From positions 372,001 through 436,000 of the forward strand of contig NZ_NIXK01000002.1 of NCBI RefSeq assembly GCF_002763455.1: DNA of 64,000 nt, read 5' to 3'. Positions 45,915 to 56,603 of this stretch are shown here, one piece after another (the first letter of the stretch is position 1; each line of letters starts with the position of its first letter). The position numbers and the translations under genes were made by a program. The notes beneath the pieces were generated by a model. That model saw nothing but the letters and a program-made list of their open reading frames with translations, was not told the origin of the DNA and did no database searches. The stretch comes from Lentibacillus sediminis (GTDB taxonomy: Bacteria; Bacillota; Bacilli; Bacillales; Amphibacillaceae).

Positions 45915-47264
45915 TTATTTTTTTCGAATCATTCTCGTTAGGAAAAAACCGTCTGTCCCGAATGTCTGGGGAAAAATCTGCAATCCGTACCTGCCCGACG
46001 GCTGAGCATCTCTGATTTCTTCCGGCAGATTGGCACGGAAATCCGGATCCAGCTCGTATGCCGGGCTCCCCTCGAGAAATTGTTTCACTGTGTCTTCATT
46101 TTCTTTCATATCGACCGTGCATGTGCTGTACAACAGTTTGCCGCCTTTTTTCAGTAAAGGGGCGACGCTACGGATAATATCCAACTGAATCTGAGCAAGC
46201 CGCTCTACATCCTCTTCTTGTTTATCATATTTAATCTCCGGTTTTCCTCTGATTACGCCAAGTCCGGAACACGGAGCATCAATTAGAATCCGGTCAAACG
46301 TCTCATCCTCATGCTCTTCCCTTAAATTTCTCGCATCGCCGGGTTTTGCTTCAATGATCGTCAGGTTGAGTTCAGCAGCTTTCTGCTCTACCAATTTTAC
46401 CTTTTTACGATGCAGGTCATAGGCATGAATTTTTCCTTTGTTTTTCATTTTTTCTGCAATATGCGTAGTTTTCCCTCCCGGGGCGCTGCATGCGTCGAGT
46501 ATCTGCATGCCGGTTTCGGGATCAAGCATTTCAGCAGCGAGCATGGATGTCTGGTCCTGAACCGTTACCATACCTTCTTTAAACAAATTCGATTTTAATA
46601 TGTTTCCTTTGTCAATGATGATGCCCTGTGCTGAAAACTTTGAAGGCCGAATGTCAAATTGCTGTTCCTGCAGCTGCTTCATCGCTTCTTCCCTGTTGAT
46701 CCGGAGCGGCTGAATGCGGATGGATTGGTTTTTATGCTGCAGATTGGCTTGACACATCGCTTCTGTCGTCTCATATCCATAAAAAGAGATCCAGCGCTTA
46801 ACGAGCCACATCGGATGACTTGTCATCACGGAAAGCCTCTTTGCCTGATCGGTGATTTCCGACGGGTCTGCCACCCCTTTTCGCTGCACATTGCGGAGCA
46901 CGCCGTTGACGAACGAAGCAGTGCCTTTGTGACCGTGCTCTTTAGCGATCTCCACAGCCTCATGAATAATCGCATGGTCCGGTATGCGATCCAGAAACAC
47001 CATTTGGTAAACCGACATACGGAGCAGCATTCGCACCCACGGGGCGATCTTTTTTTTCGCATCGACAAAACGCTCCAGATAATAATCCAGCGTATATTTT
47101 CGCTGCAGTGTTCCGTAGACAACCTCTGTCAGCAGGGCTTCATCTTTCACATTCACTTTGCCGGAACGAAGCTGATGATCGATCAGAAGATGGCTGAACC
47201 CTTTGTCTTTCTCAACCCGAAGCAGAATATCGAGCATGGCATTTCTTGCGGTGAAATCACTCAT
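45915..47264 (-). CDS. rsmB: 16S rRNA (cytosine967-C5)-methyltransferase RsmB
   Basis: 449 residues from the ATG at 47264 ([20 protein letters not shown]), which follows GGGGGAG. The N-terminal NusB-like domain (1-130) precedes the methyltransferase with [38 protein letters not shown] and catalytic [15 protein letters not shown]. Its first bases overlap fmt by 8 nt. Follows fmt as in B. subtilis. Confidence 0.97.
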   Translation of the reverse strand: MSDFTARNAMLDILLRVEKDKGFSHLLIDHQLRSGKVNVKDEALLTEVVYGTLQRKYTLDYYLERFVDAKKKIAPWVRMLLRMSVYQMVFLDRIPDHAIIHEAVEIAKEHGHKGTASFVNGVLRNVQRKGVADPSEITDQAKRLSVMTSHPMWLVKRWISFYGYETTEAMCQANLQHKNQSIRIQPLRINREEAMKQLQEQQFDIRPSKFSAQGIIIDKGNILKSNLFKEGMVTVQDQTSMLAAEMLDPETGMQILDACSAPGGKTTHIAEKMKNKGKIHAYDLHRKKVKLVEQKAAELNLTIIEAKPGDARNLREEHEDETFDRILIDAPCSGLGVIRGKPEIKYDKQEEDVERLAQIQLDIIRSVAPLLKKGGKLLYSTCTVDMKENEDTVKQFLEGSPAYELDPDFRANLPEEIRDAQPSGRYGLQIFPQTFGTDGFFLTRMIRKK

Positions 47265-48207
47265 TTTGTGGCTCCCCCAGGATAACACCAGTTTCGATCC
47301 GATCGGCCGAGCCGCGCAGATATTCCTTGACCGTCATTCGCTTTTTTCCGGCTGGCTGAATGTCGGTTATCCTTATTGCTTGTTTATTACCACAGATGAC
47401 GATAAACGCATCCGCTTCTTTTTCAGCAATCTCTCCAGGCTTACCGGAAAAGGTCTGGGCAGTCAGTTCACCCCACCAGATTTTCATAACCTTTCCTTTA
47501 TATGAAGTAAATGCAACCGGCCATGGATGCAGGCCGCGAATGTGATTGTAGACTTCTTGTACACTCAGGTTCCAGTCAATTTTCTCCTGCTCGCGCTTTA
47601 TGTTCATGGCATACGTAGCCTTGTCCTGATTTTGCGGAACCGGCGTCAATTTGCCCGCAAACAGCTGTGGCAGCGTGTCAGCAAGAAGATCGGCACCAGT
47701 CCGGGAGAGTTTATCATGAAGGGAACCGACATGATCATCCGATTCGATTGGCATAGCCTGCTGTGTCAGGATATCACCTGTATCGAGTTTTTCTTCCATG
47801 TACATAATCGTAACGCCTGATTCCTGTTTCCCCTCAAGAATTGCGTAATGTATTGGTGCTCCACCACGCAGCTCCGGCAGCAGGGAAGCATGGACATTGA
47901 TGCAGCCGTATTCAGGTACATCGAGCAATGCTTTCGGGAGAATTTGTCCATACGCAGCTGTCACGATCAGATCAGGCTTATATTCCAGTATGGTTTCATA
48001 TTCATTTTTTAACTTTTCCGGCTGAAACACGGGAATTTGCCGCTTCTCCGCTTCCACTTTTACAGGCGGTGGGGTAATGACTTTCTTTCTGCCCTTCGGC
48101 CTGTCCGGCTGGGAAACCACAAGCACGACCTCATATGCCGAGTCTGCCAGTGTCCCTAGAACCGGGACGGCAAAATCCGGGGTGCCCATAAACACAATTC
48201 GTTTCAT
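47257..48207 (-). CDS. fmt: Methionyl-tRNA formyltransferase
   Basis: 316 residues. [60 protein letters not shown] and [18 protein letters not shown] carry the 10-formyl-THF and catalytic residues. The C-terminal OB-like domain binds tRNA. It formylates initiator Met-tRNA. The usual partner def (peptide deformylase) is not between priA and fmt here; only 32 nt separate them. Confidence 0.98.
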   Translation of the reverse strand: MKRIVFMGTPDFAVPVLGTLADSAYEVVLVVSQPDRPKGRKKVITPPPVKVEAEKRQIPVFQPEKLKNEYETILEYKPDLIVTAAYGQILPKALLDVPEYGCINVHASLLPELRGGAPIHYAILEGKQESGVTIMYMEEKLDTGDILTQQAMPIESDDHVGSLHDKLSRTGADLLADTLPQLFAGKLTPVPQNQDKATYAMNIKREQEKIDWNLSVQEVYNHIRGLHPWPVAFTSYKGKVMKIWWGELTAQTFSGKPGEIAEKEADAFIVICGNKQAIRITDIQPAGKKRMTVKEYLRGSADRIETGVILGEPQNE

Positions 48208-48239
48208 GATCGATACCTTCTTTCTTTCTGAGCATTTTG

Positions 48240-50648
48240 CTACATGAGGTGATATGGCTGCATATCCACTGTTATTAACAGATCATTTTTGCGCATTTCT
48301 TCGGAAAAAGACCCTAGGATTTCGTTAATATTTTCACGCAAGTTTGGTTCATTTCTATATTTTACCATGCATTGGTAGCGATATCTATCTTTCACACGCG
48401 TGATGGCCGAAGGGGTGGGACCGAGGATCGTTGTATCACCTGACACCTTTTCAAGAAGCATCTGTACCACTTTTTGCGTTGTCTGCACAGCTGTGACCTG
48501 ATTTTCATGGGAAATGGTCAGCAGGGCAAGAAATACATACGGCGGATAATAGAACGTTTTGCGCATGGCCATCTCTTTTTTAAAGAATTCCTGAAAATTA
48601 TACTCGCTTGCCAGTTCAATGCTGTAATGATCCGGTGTATAGCTTTGGATTGTCACCTCTCCCGAGAGCTCATGCCTGCCTGCGCGCCCGCTCACCTGGG
48701 TGAGAAGCTGAAATGTTTTTTCCGCTGCACGAAAATCCGGCAGATTCAGCATCGAATCAGCGGTAAGCACACCAACCAGCGTCACATTATCAAAATCCAG
48801 TCCCTTGGCAATCATCTGGGTTCCAAGCAAAATATCGGCCTGTTTATTGGCAAATTGATTCAGCAGCTTTTCATGAGCTCCTTTTCGTCTGGTGGTGTCC
48901 ACATCCATGCGGATCACGCTGGCCTCAGGGATAAGTTGGGTCAGCGCCTCTTCGACCCGCTGTGTGCCTGTACCAAAATAGCGGATCAGATCGCTCGCAC
49001 ATTCCGGACAATTAATTGGCATTGGTTCTTCATAGGAGCAATAATGGCATTTCAGCCGGTTGCTGTTCTTATGATAAGTAAGAGCAATATCACAATGCGG
49101 ACATTCCTTTACATGGCCACAGTTCCGGCACATGACAAAAGTGGAGTAGCCTCTCCGGTTTAACAAGAGAACCACCTGCTCACCTTTTTGAATGCGTGTT
49201 TCAATCTGCTCCTTCAGTCTTCGGGAAAACATCGTCCGGTTGCCTGCATGAAGCTCTTGTCGCATATCAACCACTTCCACCGCAGGCATTGATTGCTCAT
49301 TTGTCCGCTTGGTGAGCACAGCCAGCTTATAGACTCCTTTTTTTGCGCGGGCATAAGATTCTAATGTGGGAGTGGCACTGCCCAACACGACGGGACAGGC
49401 ATGGGTTTTGGCGCGCTGGATCGCAACATCCCTGGCATGATAGCGGGGCTGGTCTTCCTGTTTATACGTCGTTTCATGTTCCTCATCAATGATAATGATG
49501 CCGATATTTTCAAACGGGGCGAAGATGGCCGACCGTGCACCCACCACCACCTGAACTTCTTTACGCTGGATCCTGCGCCATTCATCATATTTCTCTCCGG
49601 CAGACAGCGCACTGTGCATGACAGCCACATTGCCGGCAAAACGGCCTTTAAACCGCTTGACCATCTGCGGGGTAAGCGAAATTTCCGGCACCAGCACAAT
49701 TGCTTCCTTCCCTTGCTCGATCACATCCTGAATCGCCTGCAAGTAAATTTCCGTTTTGCCGCTTCCCGTTACCCCGTGCAAAAGATAGACATCATGCTGG
49801 CGGTCAGCTATCGAGTCTTTCATCAGCCCAATTGCTTCTTCCTGTTGCGGAGTCAGCGGAAGTGCGACAGTTTCGGCGAATGTTTCATCACGGTATGGAT
49901 TGCGGTATACTTCTTTTCGCTTGCTTGTAAGTAATTGCTTTTTGATTAATGTATTTAACGTACTGTCGGTGAGATCAAGCATTTTTAAAAGCTGCTTTTT
50001 TTCTACAGGAGCCGGGTTATCGATAAAATAGAATAGCATCTGCTGCTGCTTTCTAGCGTTTTTTGACAAATCCTGCATTGCTTCCTCCAGCTGATGCGGC
50101 TCTTTTGCTGGTTCGATCATCGTAACTTGCTTTTTGGTAATTTTCGATTTCACCAGGTATTCAATCGAAATAACCCCGTCCTGGACACTCTTTTGCAGCT
50201 GACTGTAAGGGATAGATGAAGCAGTGAATTCCTCAAAGAGAATAACATCCCTGCCGGCAAACAGCTCCTCCAGAGCATCCGGCAGTCTCTCTTCTCCCAT
50301 ACGCGTGAGTTCTTTTTTATATTGTGCTTTTAAGACCTGTGGAAGCATGGCCTGCAGGGCAGTGATATGAAGACTCAGTGTCTCTTCGGCAACCCATTTG
50401 CCGAGTTCCAGCAATTCACCAGTCAGGGCTGGTGTTAAATCGAGCACATCCTCGATTTCCTTTAATTTTCCGAACGATGATTCATCCGTTTTTCCGACGA
50501 CGAATCCCATTACTTTTCTCGGACCAAACGGAACAATCACTCGCATGCCGGCAGCCAAAATGTCTTGAAACCGCTCCGGAATGAGGTAATCAAACGTCTG
50601 GTTAATTGAACTTGCCGGCACGTCGACAATTACTTTTGCTATCTTCAC
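48240..50648 (-). CDS. priA: Primosomal replication restart helicase PriA
   Basis: 802 residues. The N-terminal 3'-OH binding domain starts [20 protein letters not shown]. Helicase motifs: [55 protein letters not shown] zinc-binding block of paired cysteines ([34 protein letters not shown]) is present. The start is a GTG overlapping the coaBC stop (GTGA), so translation is coupled. Confidence 0.98.
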   Translation of the reverse strand: MKIAKVIVDVPASSINQTFDYLIPERFQDILAAGMRVIVPFGPRKVMGFVVGKTDESSFGKLKEIEDVLDLTPALTGELLELGKWVAEETLSLHITALQAMLPQVLKAQYKKELTRMGEERLPDALEELFAGRDVILFEEFTASSIPYSQLQKSVQDGVISIEYLVKSKITKKQVTMIEPAKEPHQLEEAMQDLSKNARKQQQMLFYFIDNPAPVEKKQLLKMLDLTDSTLNTLIKKQLLTSKRKEVYRNPYRDETFAETVALPLTPQQEEAIGLMKDSIADRQHDVYLLHGVTGSGKTEIYLQAIQDVIEQGKEAIVLVPEISLTPQMVKRFKGRFAGNVAVMHSALSAGEKYDEWRRIQRKEVQVVVGARSAIFAPFENIGIIIIDEEHETTYKQEDQPRYHARDVAIQRAKTHACPVVLGSATPTLESYARAKKGVYKLAVLTKRTNEQSMPAVEVVDMRQELHAGNRTMFSRRLKEQIETRIQKGEQVVLLLNRRGYSTFVMCRNCGHVKECPHCDIALTYHKNSNRLKCHYCSYEEPMPINCPECASDLIRYFGTGTQRVEEALTQLIPEASVIRMDVDTTRRKGAHEKLLNQFANKQADILLGTQMIAKGLDFDNVTLVGVLTADSMLNLPDFRAAEKTFQLLTQVSGRAGRHELSGEVTIQSYTPDHYSIELASEYNFQEFFKKEMAMRKTFYYPPYVFLALLTISHENQVTAVQTTQKVVQMLLEKVSGDTTILGPTPSAITRVKDRYRYQCMVKYRNEPNLRENINEILGSFSEEMRKNDLLITVDMQPYHLM

Positions 50649-51853
50649 GAAAATCCATCCTTCATGTCCCGGTCAATCAATCCCAGCAGTTTTTCGGCCA
50701 CTTCCCGTTTCGAAGCAAGTTCGATTTCTTCTTTTTGTTCCAGCTTATTTACATAGGTAACGGCATTAGTGTCTCCGTCAAACCCGGAGCCCTTGGAGGC
50801 AATATTATTGATCACAATCGCATCAAGGTTTTTCTTCTTTAATTTCTGCAGTCCGTATTCCAGCGGGCTGGACGTTTCGGCAGCAAACCCCACAAGATAC
50901 TGCTGCTTTTTCTTCTCGCCCAGTGACTGCAGAATATCGCGCGTCCGCTCCATTTCTACCTGCCAGTCGCTCTCCTGTTTCTTCATTTTTTCCTGATAGA
51001 CCTGTTTCGGCCGGTAATCGGCAACAGCTGCAGCCTTGATGACAATATCACTTGACGGGAAAAATTGATGCATCACGTCATACATCTCATCTGCTGTGGT
51101 TACATCCACACGGCGAACACGTGAGTGATTAACCGCCTGTGCAGATGGCCCTGCAACTAAAGTTACTTCCGCACCAAACAGAGCTGCAGCCTCTGCAAGT
51201 GCAAAGCCCATTTTTCCTGATGAGCGGTTGGTGAAAAAGCGCACAGGGTCAACTTGCTCCCTCGTCGGACCGGCGGAAATGAGCACACGCTTACCTGTGA
51301 GCATGCTTGAGGCGGATTGATGCCGTCCAATCGCCTCGATGATGCTTTCGGGCTCCTCCAGGCGGCCTTTTCCTACATAACCGCATGCCAAATAGCCGGC
51401 TCCAGGCTCAATAAAATGATACCCCCATTCCTCAAGCTGTTTCATGTTCCGGATCACAGCGGGGTGGGCATACATATGTACATTCATTGCCGGGGCAATA
51501 TAGACTTCAGCACTTGTTGCAAGCATGATGGTGGACAGCATATCATCTGCAATGCCGCCTGCAATTTTCCCAAGAATGTTTGCGGTAGCAGGGGCGATGA
51601 TGGCAATGTCAGCCCAGTCGGCCACATCAATATGGGCAATTTTTTGCGGATCTTTTTCATCAAAGGTATCTATATAAACCGGGTTTCGTGATAAAGCCTG
51701 AAATGTTAATGGAGAAACAAACTCAGCGGCATGTTCGGTCATAACTACTTTTACATTAGCCCCTGTCTGGGTTAATTTGCTCGTCAACGCACATGCTTTA
51801 TATGCCGCGATTCCGCCCGAAACACCAAGCATAATATTTTTATCTTTCCACAT
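50645..51853 (-). CDS. coaBC: Bifunctional phosphopantothenoylcysteine decarboxylase/synthase CoaBC
   Basis: 402 residues. The N-terminal CoaC flavoprotein has LGVSGGIAAYKACALTSKLT and the catalytic His in IAPAMNVHMYAHPAVIRNM. The C-terminal CoaB synthetase has ISAGPTREQVDPVRFFTNRS followed by GKMGFALAEAA, with a conserved Lys/Asp region near VGFAAETSSPLEYG. Makes 4'-phosphopantetheine from phosphopantothenate for CoA. The ATG follows GGAGGCGGAAGAGAAAA. Confidence 0.98.
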   Translation of the reverse strand: MWKDKNIMLGVSGGIAAYKACALTSKLTQTGANVKVVMTEHAAEFVSPLTFQALSRNPVYIDTFDEKDPQKIAHIDVADWADIAIIAPATANILGKIAGGIADDMLSTIMLATSAEVYIAPAMNVHMYAHPAVIRNMKQLEEWGYHFIEPGAGYLACGYVGKGRLEEPESIIEAIGRHQSASSMLTGKRVLISAGPTREQVDPVRFFTNRSSGKMGFALAEAAALFGAEVTLVAGPSAQAVNHSRVRRVDVTTADEMYDVMHQFFPSSDIVIKAAAVADYRPKQVYQEKMKKQESDWQVEMERTRDILQSLGEKKKQQYLVGFAAETSSPLEYGLQKLKKKNLDAIVINNIASKGSGFDGDTNAVTYVNKLEQKEEIELASKREVAEKLLGLIDRDMKDGFS

Positions 51854-51889
51854 TTTTCTCTTCCGCCTCCCAATCTTTCCTCTCCCTTA

Positions 51890-51918
51890 GTTATAACATA
51901 AAATGGCTCTGATGCTAA
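51890..51918 (-). promoter_or_regulatory. Candidate promoter of coaBC-priA-fmt-rsmB
   Basis: TTAGCA (51913-51918), 17-nt spacer, TATAAC (51890-51895) on the minus strand, just beyond the long palindrome. Confidence 0.55.
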
Positions 51919-51951
51919 TTCGATTGCCCTCAGCCCAGAAAAAGGCAGACG

Positions 51952-52005
51952 GCAAATACAACAACAATCCCCGCTTAATTAAGCAGGGATTGTTGTTGTA
52001 TTTGC
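51952..52005 (-). repeat. 54-bp near-perfect palindrome between rpoZ and coaBC
   Basis: Two 27-nt arms (from GCAAATACAACAACAATCCC to the centre TTAATTAA) differ at one position. On the minus-strand RNA that position becomes a U-G pair, so the hairpin is fully paired there. A T5 run follows nine bases later. It probably terminates or separates the rpoZ transcript from coaBC. Confidence 0.85.
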
Positions 52006-52020
52006 AGTTATTAATTGATG

Positions 52021-52090
52021 AAAAAGTAGCTTAGCCTGCCGCTCCGGAAATGCACTTCGCTTTCCGCGGCGCATGTTATTTCACAGCAAA
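52021..52090. repeat. Degenerate family A fragment
   Basis: GCCTGCCGCTCCGGAAATGC followed by ACTTCGCTTTCCGCGGCGCA corresponds to the outer blocks of the internally deleted copy at 60626-60802, with more mismatches. Confidence 0.5.
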
Positions 52091-52121
52091 AATCAGAAAA
52101 GGACCATCTATAAATAGTTTT

Positions 52122-52313
52122 TTAATCTACTGTCAGCTTTTCTGCCAGAATTTCTTCCAGCGCCATGCCGACAAACTTATGGGATTTCGGGTTATCGATC
52201 AGGGTTTCCTTTGTCTCGCTCATTTGCCGGGCCCGTTTGGCTGACAATGTGACGATTGTGTATTTTGACTTGATTTTTTCCTGCAGTTCATCAATCGATG
52301 GATCCAGCATCAT
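52122..52313 (-). CDS. rpoZ: RNA polymerase omega subunit
   Basis: 63 residues from the ATG at 52313 (MMLDPSIDELQEKIKSKYTI), preceded by GGAGGCGGAATAAT. VTLSAKRARQMSETK and HKFVGMALEEILAEKL match the omega fold that clamps beta-prime. It starts one base after the gmk stop, the usual gmk-rpoZ pair. Confidence 0.97.
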   Translation of the reverse strand: MMLDPSIDELQEKIKSKYTIVTLSAKRARQMSETKETLIDNPKSHKFVGMALEEILAEKLTVD

Positions 52314-52314
52314 A

Positions 52315-52929
52315 TTATTCCGCCTCCAATAATCGTTTGTATTGTTTTGCAATGCGTTCGCGTTTCAAATGTTCGCTTTGAATGATTGCCTGTATCTTGG
52401 CTACTGCGAGGTCAACCTGATCGTTCACCACCACATAATCATAGGCATCCATTAAGTCAATTTCTTTTTTCGCTTCCTTCAGCCGGTTCAGCACCAAATC
52501 GGAAGTTTCTGTACCACGGCTGACGATCCGCTCTTTCAGTTCATCCAGACTCGGCGGGAAAAGAAAGATAAACACACCCTCCGGAAAGTTTTCCCTTACC
52601 TGCAAAGCACCTTGCACTTCAATCTCTAGAAAAACATCTTTACCGGCTTCCAGTGTCTCTTCCACATACTTTCTTGGTGTCCCGTAATAATTATTGACAT
52701 ATTTTGCGTATTCCAACAGCTGATTTTGGTCAATCAGCTGTTCAAACTCCTCACGCGACTTATAGAAGTAGTCGATTCCTTCTGTTTCGCCGGGACGCTT
52801 ATTTCTTGTTGTCATAGAAATGGAATAGCGCAGATCGGTATCCTGTTCGAAAAGCGCTTTTCTTACAGTCCCTTTGCCGACCCCGGAAGGTCCGGATAAA
52901 ACAAATAAAATTCCTTTCTCATCAATCAA
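52315..52929 (-). CDS. gmk: Guanylate kinase
   Basis: 204 residues. P-loop [23 protein letters not shown]-binding [20 protein letters not shown], lid and [20 protein letters not shown]. Converts GMP to GDP and so affects the GTP level sensed by CodY. The ATG follows AGGAGGAAATACTTTG. Confidence 0.98.
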   Translation of the reverse strand: MIDEKGILFVLSGPSGVGKGTVRKALFEQDTDLRYSISMTTRNKRPGETEGIDYFYKSREEFEQLIDQNQLLEYAKYVNNYYGTPRKYVEETLEAGKDVFLEIEVQGALQVRENFPEGVFIFLFPPSLDELKERIVSRGTETSDLVLNRLKEAKKEIDLMDAYDYVVVNDQVDLAVAKIQAIIQSEHLKRERIAKQYKRLLEAE

Positions 52930-53017
52930 AGTATTTCCTCCTAGTTATGGAAAACCTCCGCATTTTAAAAACAGGAGTTATTTGAACCTGTCTGTCAAAA
53001 ACGATCATGCGCCACGA

Positions 53018-53278
53018 TTATTCGTCGGCCTCTTCTTCACTTGAGATTACACGCTGTCCCACGGTCTCCGGCTGGACAGCAGACAGGACAACATGGTCTG
53101 AGTCCGTCACAATAACGGCGCGTGTCCGTCTCCCGTATGTAGCATCTACTAATTTATTATTATCTCTTGCTATCGTAATAATCCGTTTGATTGGTGCAGA
53201 TTCCGGTGAAACAATGGAAATGACCCTATTTGCTGAAACGACATTGCCAAATCCAATATTAATTAATTTCAGACCCAA
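53018..53278 (-). CDS. remA: Biofilm matrix gene regulator RemA
   Basis: 86 residues. DUF370 family; [20 protein letters not shown] and [20 protein letters not shown] are the conserved blocks. RemA forms DNA-binding rings that activate matrix and osmoprotection operons in B. subtilis. It precedes gmk by 88 nt. The expected yloC upstream of it is absent. Confidence 0.97.
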   Translation of the reverse strand: MGLKLINIGFGNVVSANRVISIVSPESAPIKRIITIARDNNKLVDATYGRRTRAVIVTDSDHVVLSAVQPETVGQRVISSEEEADE

Positions 53279-53420
53279 ATTCGCTCCCCCTTTGTTTCAA
53301 GATAAGAATAGAAAAGCTTTCTTATCCTGTATAAATTCAGGCAATGGCCGCACGCGTTAAGTGTGGCTAAGTCCTGAGTTTTCTTTATCCAGCTTTTCTC
53401 TCTATTTTGTGGATATGTTT

Positions 53421-53450
53421 ATTATACGGATAATCATGGCCGAAATTCAA
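53421..53450 (-). promoter_or_regulatory. Sigma-A promoter of remA-gmk-rpoZ
   Basis: TTGAAT (53445-53450), 18-nt spacer, TATAAT (53421-53426) on the minus strand. A second TATAAT at 53544-53549 lacks a good -35. The leader of about 135 nt contains GATAAGAA..TTCTTATC (about 53302-53326). The rest of the 53279-53611 gap shows no gene. Confidence 0.65.
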
Positions 53451-53611
53451 CTATTTACTTAAGATTCTCTGAATATCCTTTATTTTGCTCGCAATCACGC
53501 TCTTTTTCTCCGGCTTACTGAACCTCCTGCATGCGTAACTTTTATTATAACGCTTTTTCAGCATAAATGAAAACTAAGGCTTGATTTACTCCGCCTGCAG
53601 AAAGTTTAGCC

Positions 53612-53656
53612 AAAACAATGCCCGGACCGATCTATAAAGTCATGAACGGTCCGGGC
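53612..53656 (-). terminator. Terminator of the Ca2+ ATPase gene
   Basis: Minus strand GCCCGGACCG, 17-nt loop, CGGTCCGGGC, then ATTGTTTTGG, directly after the stop codon. Confidence 0.85.
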
Positions 53657-53664
53657 AACTGGTG

Positions 53665-56319
53665 CTATTTTTTTGTAAAGCCAAACAATACTGTAGGGAG
53701 GGCACTCAGGGCGACAATAAACACCCAGTCTCGAATGCTTAAAAAGGTTGTATGAAAAACAGGCTGCAGCGGTTCCCAATAAATAACTACCAGAAGCAGC
53801 AAAAGTGATGATAATACGGCAAAGACGAGATAGATATTTTCAAATGGATTTCTGGAAAATACCGATGTCTCGCTGCGGCAGTCAAACACATGAATCAGCT
53901 GGGTCATTACCAGTGTAGTAAATGCAATTGTCTGTGCATAAACCAGATTGTCCGGGTTGTTTTGGTACGCAAACATAAAGGCAATTAACGTTACCACGCC
54001 GATTAAAATTCCCCTGCTGACAATTTTATAGCCAAGCCCGCGGGCAAATACGCCTTCCCTTGAATTCCTCGGTCCGCGCCGCATTACATCATCTTCTGAT
54101 TGATCCAGTCCGAGCGCCATCGCCGGCAGGCCGTCTGTCACCAGGTTCACCCAAAGAATCTGTACCGGCACAAGAGGAAGCGGGAGAGCAAGCAGCATCG
54201 CAAACAGCATGACGAGAATTTCACCAACATTGGATGCAAGCAAGTAGCGGATAAATTTCCGGATGTTTTCATATATATTCCGCCCTTCCTGGATCGCCGA
54301 TTTTATCGTAGCAAAATTGTCGTCCATTAATATCAATGAGGAAGCTTCCTTGGTAACATCTGTACCGCTCCTGCCCATGCTGATGCCGATATCACTTGCC
54401 TTAATGGCTGGTGCATCATTGACGCCATCCCCTGTCATGGCAACAATATGCCCTTTTTCCTGAAAAGCTTTGACGATTTTCAGCTTATGCTCCGGTGTAA
54501 CCCTGGCAAATACATACGTATCCTCGATGACTTCCCCCAGATCGGCTGATGACATTTTGCTCAGCTGATGTCCTTCGAGAACCATACCGTTTTCCGGCAA
54601 AAGATTTAAATTCCGTGCAATAGCCCTCGCTGTTTTGACATGGTCGCCTGTAATCATTACCGTCTTTATCCCGGCCTGGCGGCACTCGGCAATTGCCGAC
54701 TTTACTTCTTTTCTTGGCGGATCCATCAGCCCATACAGTCCGATGAAAGTTAAATCACGCTCCAGAAATTCCGTTTCCAGTGTATCCTGCTTGGTGATCG
54801 GCTTCATTCCCACCGCAATCGTGCGCAGCGCATTATCCGCCATCCGGCTCACTGCCCCGTCAATACGCGCACGGTCGGTTTGCTGGATCCGCTGTCTTCC
54901 TGTATCATCCACAAAAAATTCCGATCTTGGGAGCAGCACATCAGGGGCACCCTTCGTGATTAAAAAGCGCATATCGTTTTCATCTTCCACAATTACACTC
55001 ATCCGCTTGCGATCCGAGTCAAACGGAATTTCCTTAATCACCCGGTATTTCTCCCCGGTTTCTTGTGTCAGTCCCAGTTTCCGCGCAGCGACCAGAAGTG
55101 CCCCGTCCGTTGGGTCACCCTCCACCCGGTATTTGCCTTTTTTTACTTGAAGTTCTGCATGATTGCAAAGCATGCCATAAAGCAGCATGTTATTTAAGTT
55201 GGGGAAATCATCGTTTACTTTGCGCTGATTGAAAAAATAATCGCCCTGTGTGCTGTAGCCGTCACCTGTGACATATAGCTGCTTGCCATTCAGGTAGATT
55301 TCTTTCACTGTCATCTGGTTTTCGGTCATTGTACCAGTCTTGTCCGAGCAAATGACGGAGGCGCAGCCAAGTGTTTCCACCGCAGACAGTTTGCGTACGA
55401 TTGCTTTTTTTCGGATCATCCGTTGAACACCGAGAGAAAGTGCTACTGTAACGATTGCCGGCAGTCCTTCAGGTATTGCCGCAACAGCCAGAGATACGCC
55501 CGCCAAAAACATATGGTAGACCGGATGACCTTGAAAAACGCCGAGCATAACCACAAGGGCGGTCAGGATCAAAGCAAGGACAATCAGGATTTTCCCGAGT
55601 TCTGCAAGCCGGCGTTCCAGTGGGGTCACTTGCTTTTCGGTTTGCACCATCAGGGTAGCAATTTGTCCCATAACCGTATCCATCCCGGTGCCAACAACAA
55701 TGCCGGTACCGGACCCTCGTGTGACCATTGTTCCCATAAACCCCATATTTGCTTGATCCTGTGCCTCTAGCTCGTCCTTTACAATTGCTGAGGCATGCTT
55801 CATTACCGGCAGCGACTCACCCGTAAGCGCCGACTCTTCTGTTTCCATACTATTGGATTTAATGACGCGGATATCAGCCGGAATCCGGTCCCCGCTAACA
55901 ATTTTTACAATGTCCCCTACTACGACATCACGGGAGGAAATTTTTTCCCATTTCCCATCCCGAAAAACATTGGCCATTGGAGCGGATAATTCTTTAAGTT
56001 TTTCCAGCGATTTCTCCGCCTTCTGTTCCTGAAAAAAACCGATAAACCCATTGACAAGGACAATCACCATAATGGCAATCGCATCAACGAACTCACCCAA
56101 AAGCCCGGCAATTAACGTGGCAGCCAAAAGGACAAGCACCATAAAATCCTGAAACTGTTTGATAAATGTAAGCCATTTTGATGTGTGCTGCTGAGAGGCA
56201 AGCAGATTTTCCCCGTATTGTTTGCGCCGCTGTTCTACTTGCTTTTCACTTAATCCCCTGTTTGCAGTCACATGCAATTTTTGTTCAATGCGATCAATGT
56301 CTAGCTGGTACCATTTCAT
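53665..56319 (-). CDS. yloB: P-type calcium-transporting ATPase (SERCA-like, YloB)
   Basis: 884 residues from the ATG at 56319 (MKWYQLDIDRIEQKLHV), which follows GGAGGAATCAAT; the longer frame upstream has no ribosome site. P2A signatures: actuator TGES, AIPEGLPAIVTVALSLGVQR in M4, phosphorylation loop CSDKTGTMTENQMTV, TGDGVNDAPAIKASDIGISM, and NLVTDGLPAMALGL in M6. About ten membrane segments. It exports Ca2+ from the cytosol; the B. subtilis homologue is expressed in sporulation. It is divergent from rqcH. Confidence 0.97.
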   Translation of the reverse strand: MKWYQLDIDRIEQKLHVTANRGLSEKQVEQRRKQYGENLLASQQHTSKWLTFIKQFQDFMVLVLLAATLIAGLLGEFVDAIAIMVIVLVNGFIGFFQEQKAEKSLEKLKELSAPMANVFRDGKWEKISSRDVVVGDIVKIVSGDRIPADIRVIKSNSMETEESALTGESLPVMKHASAIVKDELEAQDQANMGFMGTMVTRGSGTGIVVGTGMDTVMGQIATLMVQTEKQVTPLERRLAELGKILIVLALILTALVVMLGVFQGHPVYHMFLAGVSLAVAAIPEGLPAIVTVALSLGVQRMIRKKAIVRKLSAVETLGCASVICSDKTGTMTENQMTVKEIYLNGKQLYVTGDGYSTQGDYFFNQRKVNDDFPNLNNMLLYGMLCNHAELQVKKGKYRVEGDPTDGALLVAARKLGLTQETGEKYRVIKEIPFDSDRKRMSVIVEDENDMRFLITKGAPDVLLPRSEFFVDDTGRQRIQQTDRARIDGAVSRMADNALRTIAVGMKPITKQDTLETEFLERDLTFIGLYGLMDPPRKEVKSAIAECRQAGIKTVMITGDHVKTARAIARNLNLLPENGMVLEGHQLSKMSSADLGEVIEDTYVFARVTPEHKLKIVKAFQEKGHIVAMTGDGVNDAPAIKASDIGISMGRSGTDVTKEASSLILMDDNFATIKSAIQEGRNIYENIRKFIRYLLASNVGEILVMLFAMLLALPLPLVPVQILWVNLVTDGLPAMALGLDQSEDDVMRRGPRNSREGVFARGLGYKIVSRGILIGVVTLIAFMFAYQNNPDNLVYAQTIAFTTLVMTQLIHVFDCRSETSVFSRNPFENIYLVFAVLSSLLLLLVVIYWEPLQPVFHTTFLSIRDWVFIVALSALPTVLFGFTKK

Positions 56320-56374
56320 ATTGATTCCTCCAAATCCCCGCAGGCTCGCCGTTTCTGACTTCTCACCTAATATA

Positions 56375-56564
56375 TGTTCAAAAAGGAGGATAACAAGGAC
56401 CGAGAAGTTCAGATCGCGGCGTAGTTTCGAGTAGCGAAATGTATGCATTCAGATACATGAGCAGACGCTTTCGCACGCAGGAAAAGTGATTTTCTTTTCC
56501 AAGGAACGGAGAAACAAGCCAAAGAAGAAATTCGACGCGTCATTGCTACCGGACTTTTTGAACA
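56375..56564. repeat. Family D element with inverted ends
   Basis: Bounded by TGTTCAAAAAG (56375-56385) and CTTTTTGAACA (56554-56564), a perfect 11-bp inverted pair. Inside: GAGGATAACAAGGACCGAGA, TTTCGAGTAGCGAAATGTAT and GACGCGTCATTGCTACCGGA. I remember such blocks from intergenic regions of other Bacillaceae. It accounts for most of the 308-nt gap between the Ca2+ ATPase and rqcH. Confidence 0.7.
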
Positions 56565-56603
56565 TCCTCTCTAATATGTATGCATACTTGTCCGGAAAAA
56601 TGC

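Noticed and set aside
48474-49163. 229-codon plus-strand open frame
   Set aside because: Antisense to priA; no start signal and no recognisable family.
53279-53611. Short frame MIASKIKDIQRILSK upstream of remA as a yloC remnant
   Set aside because: Only 15 codons, ribosome site poorly spaced, and no resemblance to YloC/YicC.
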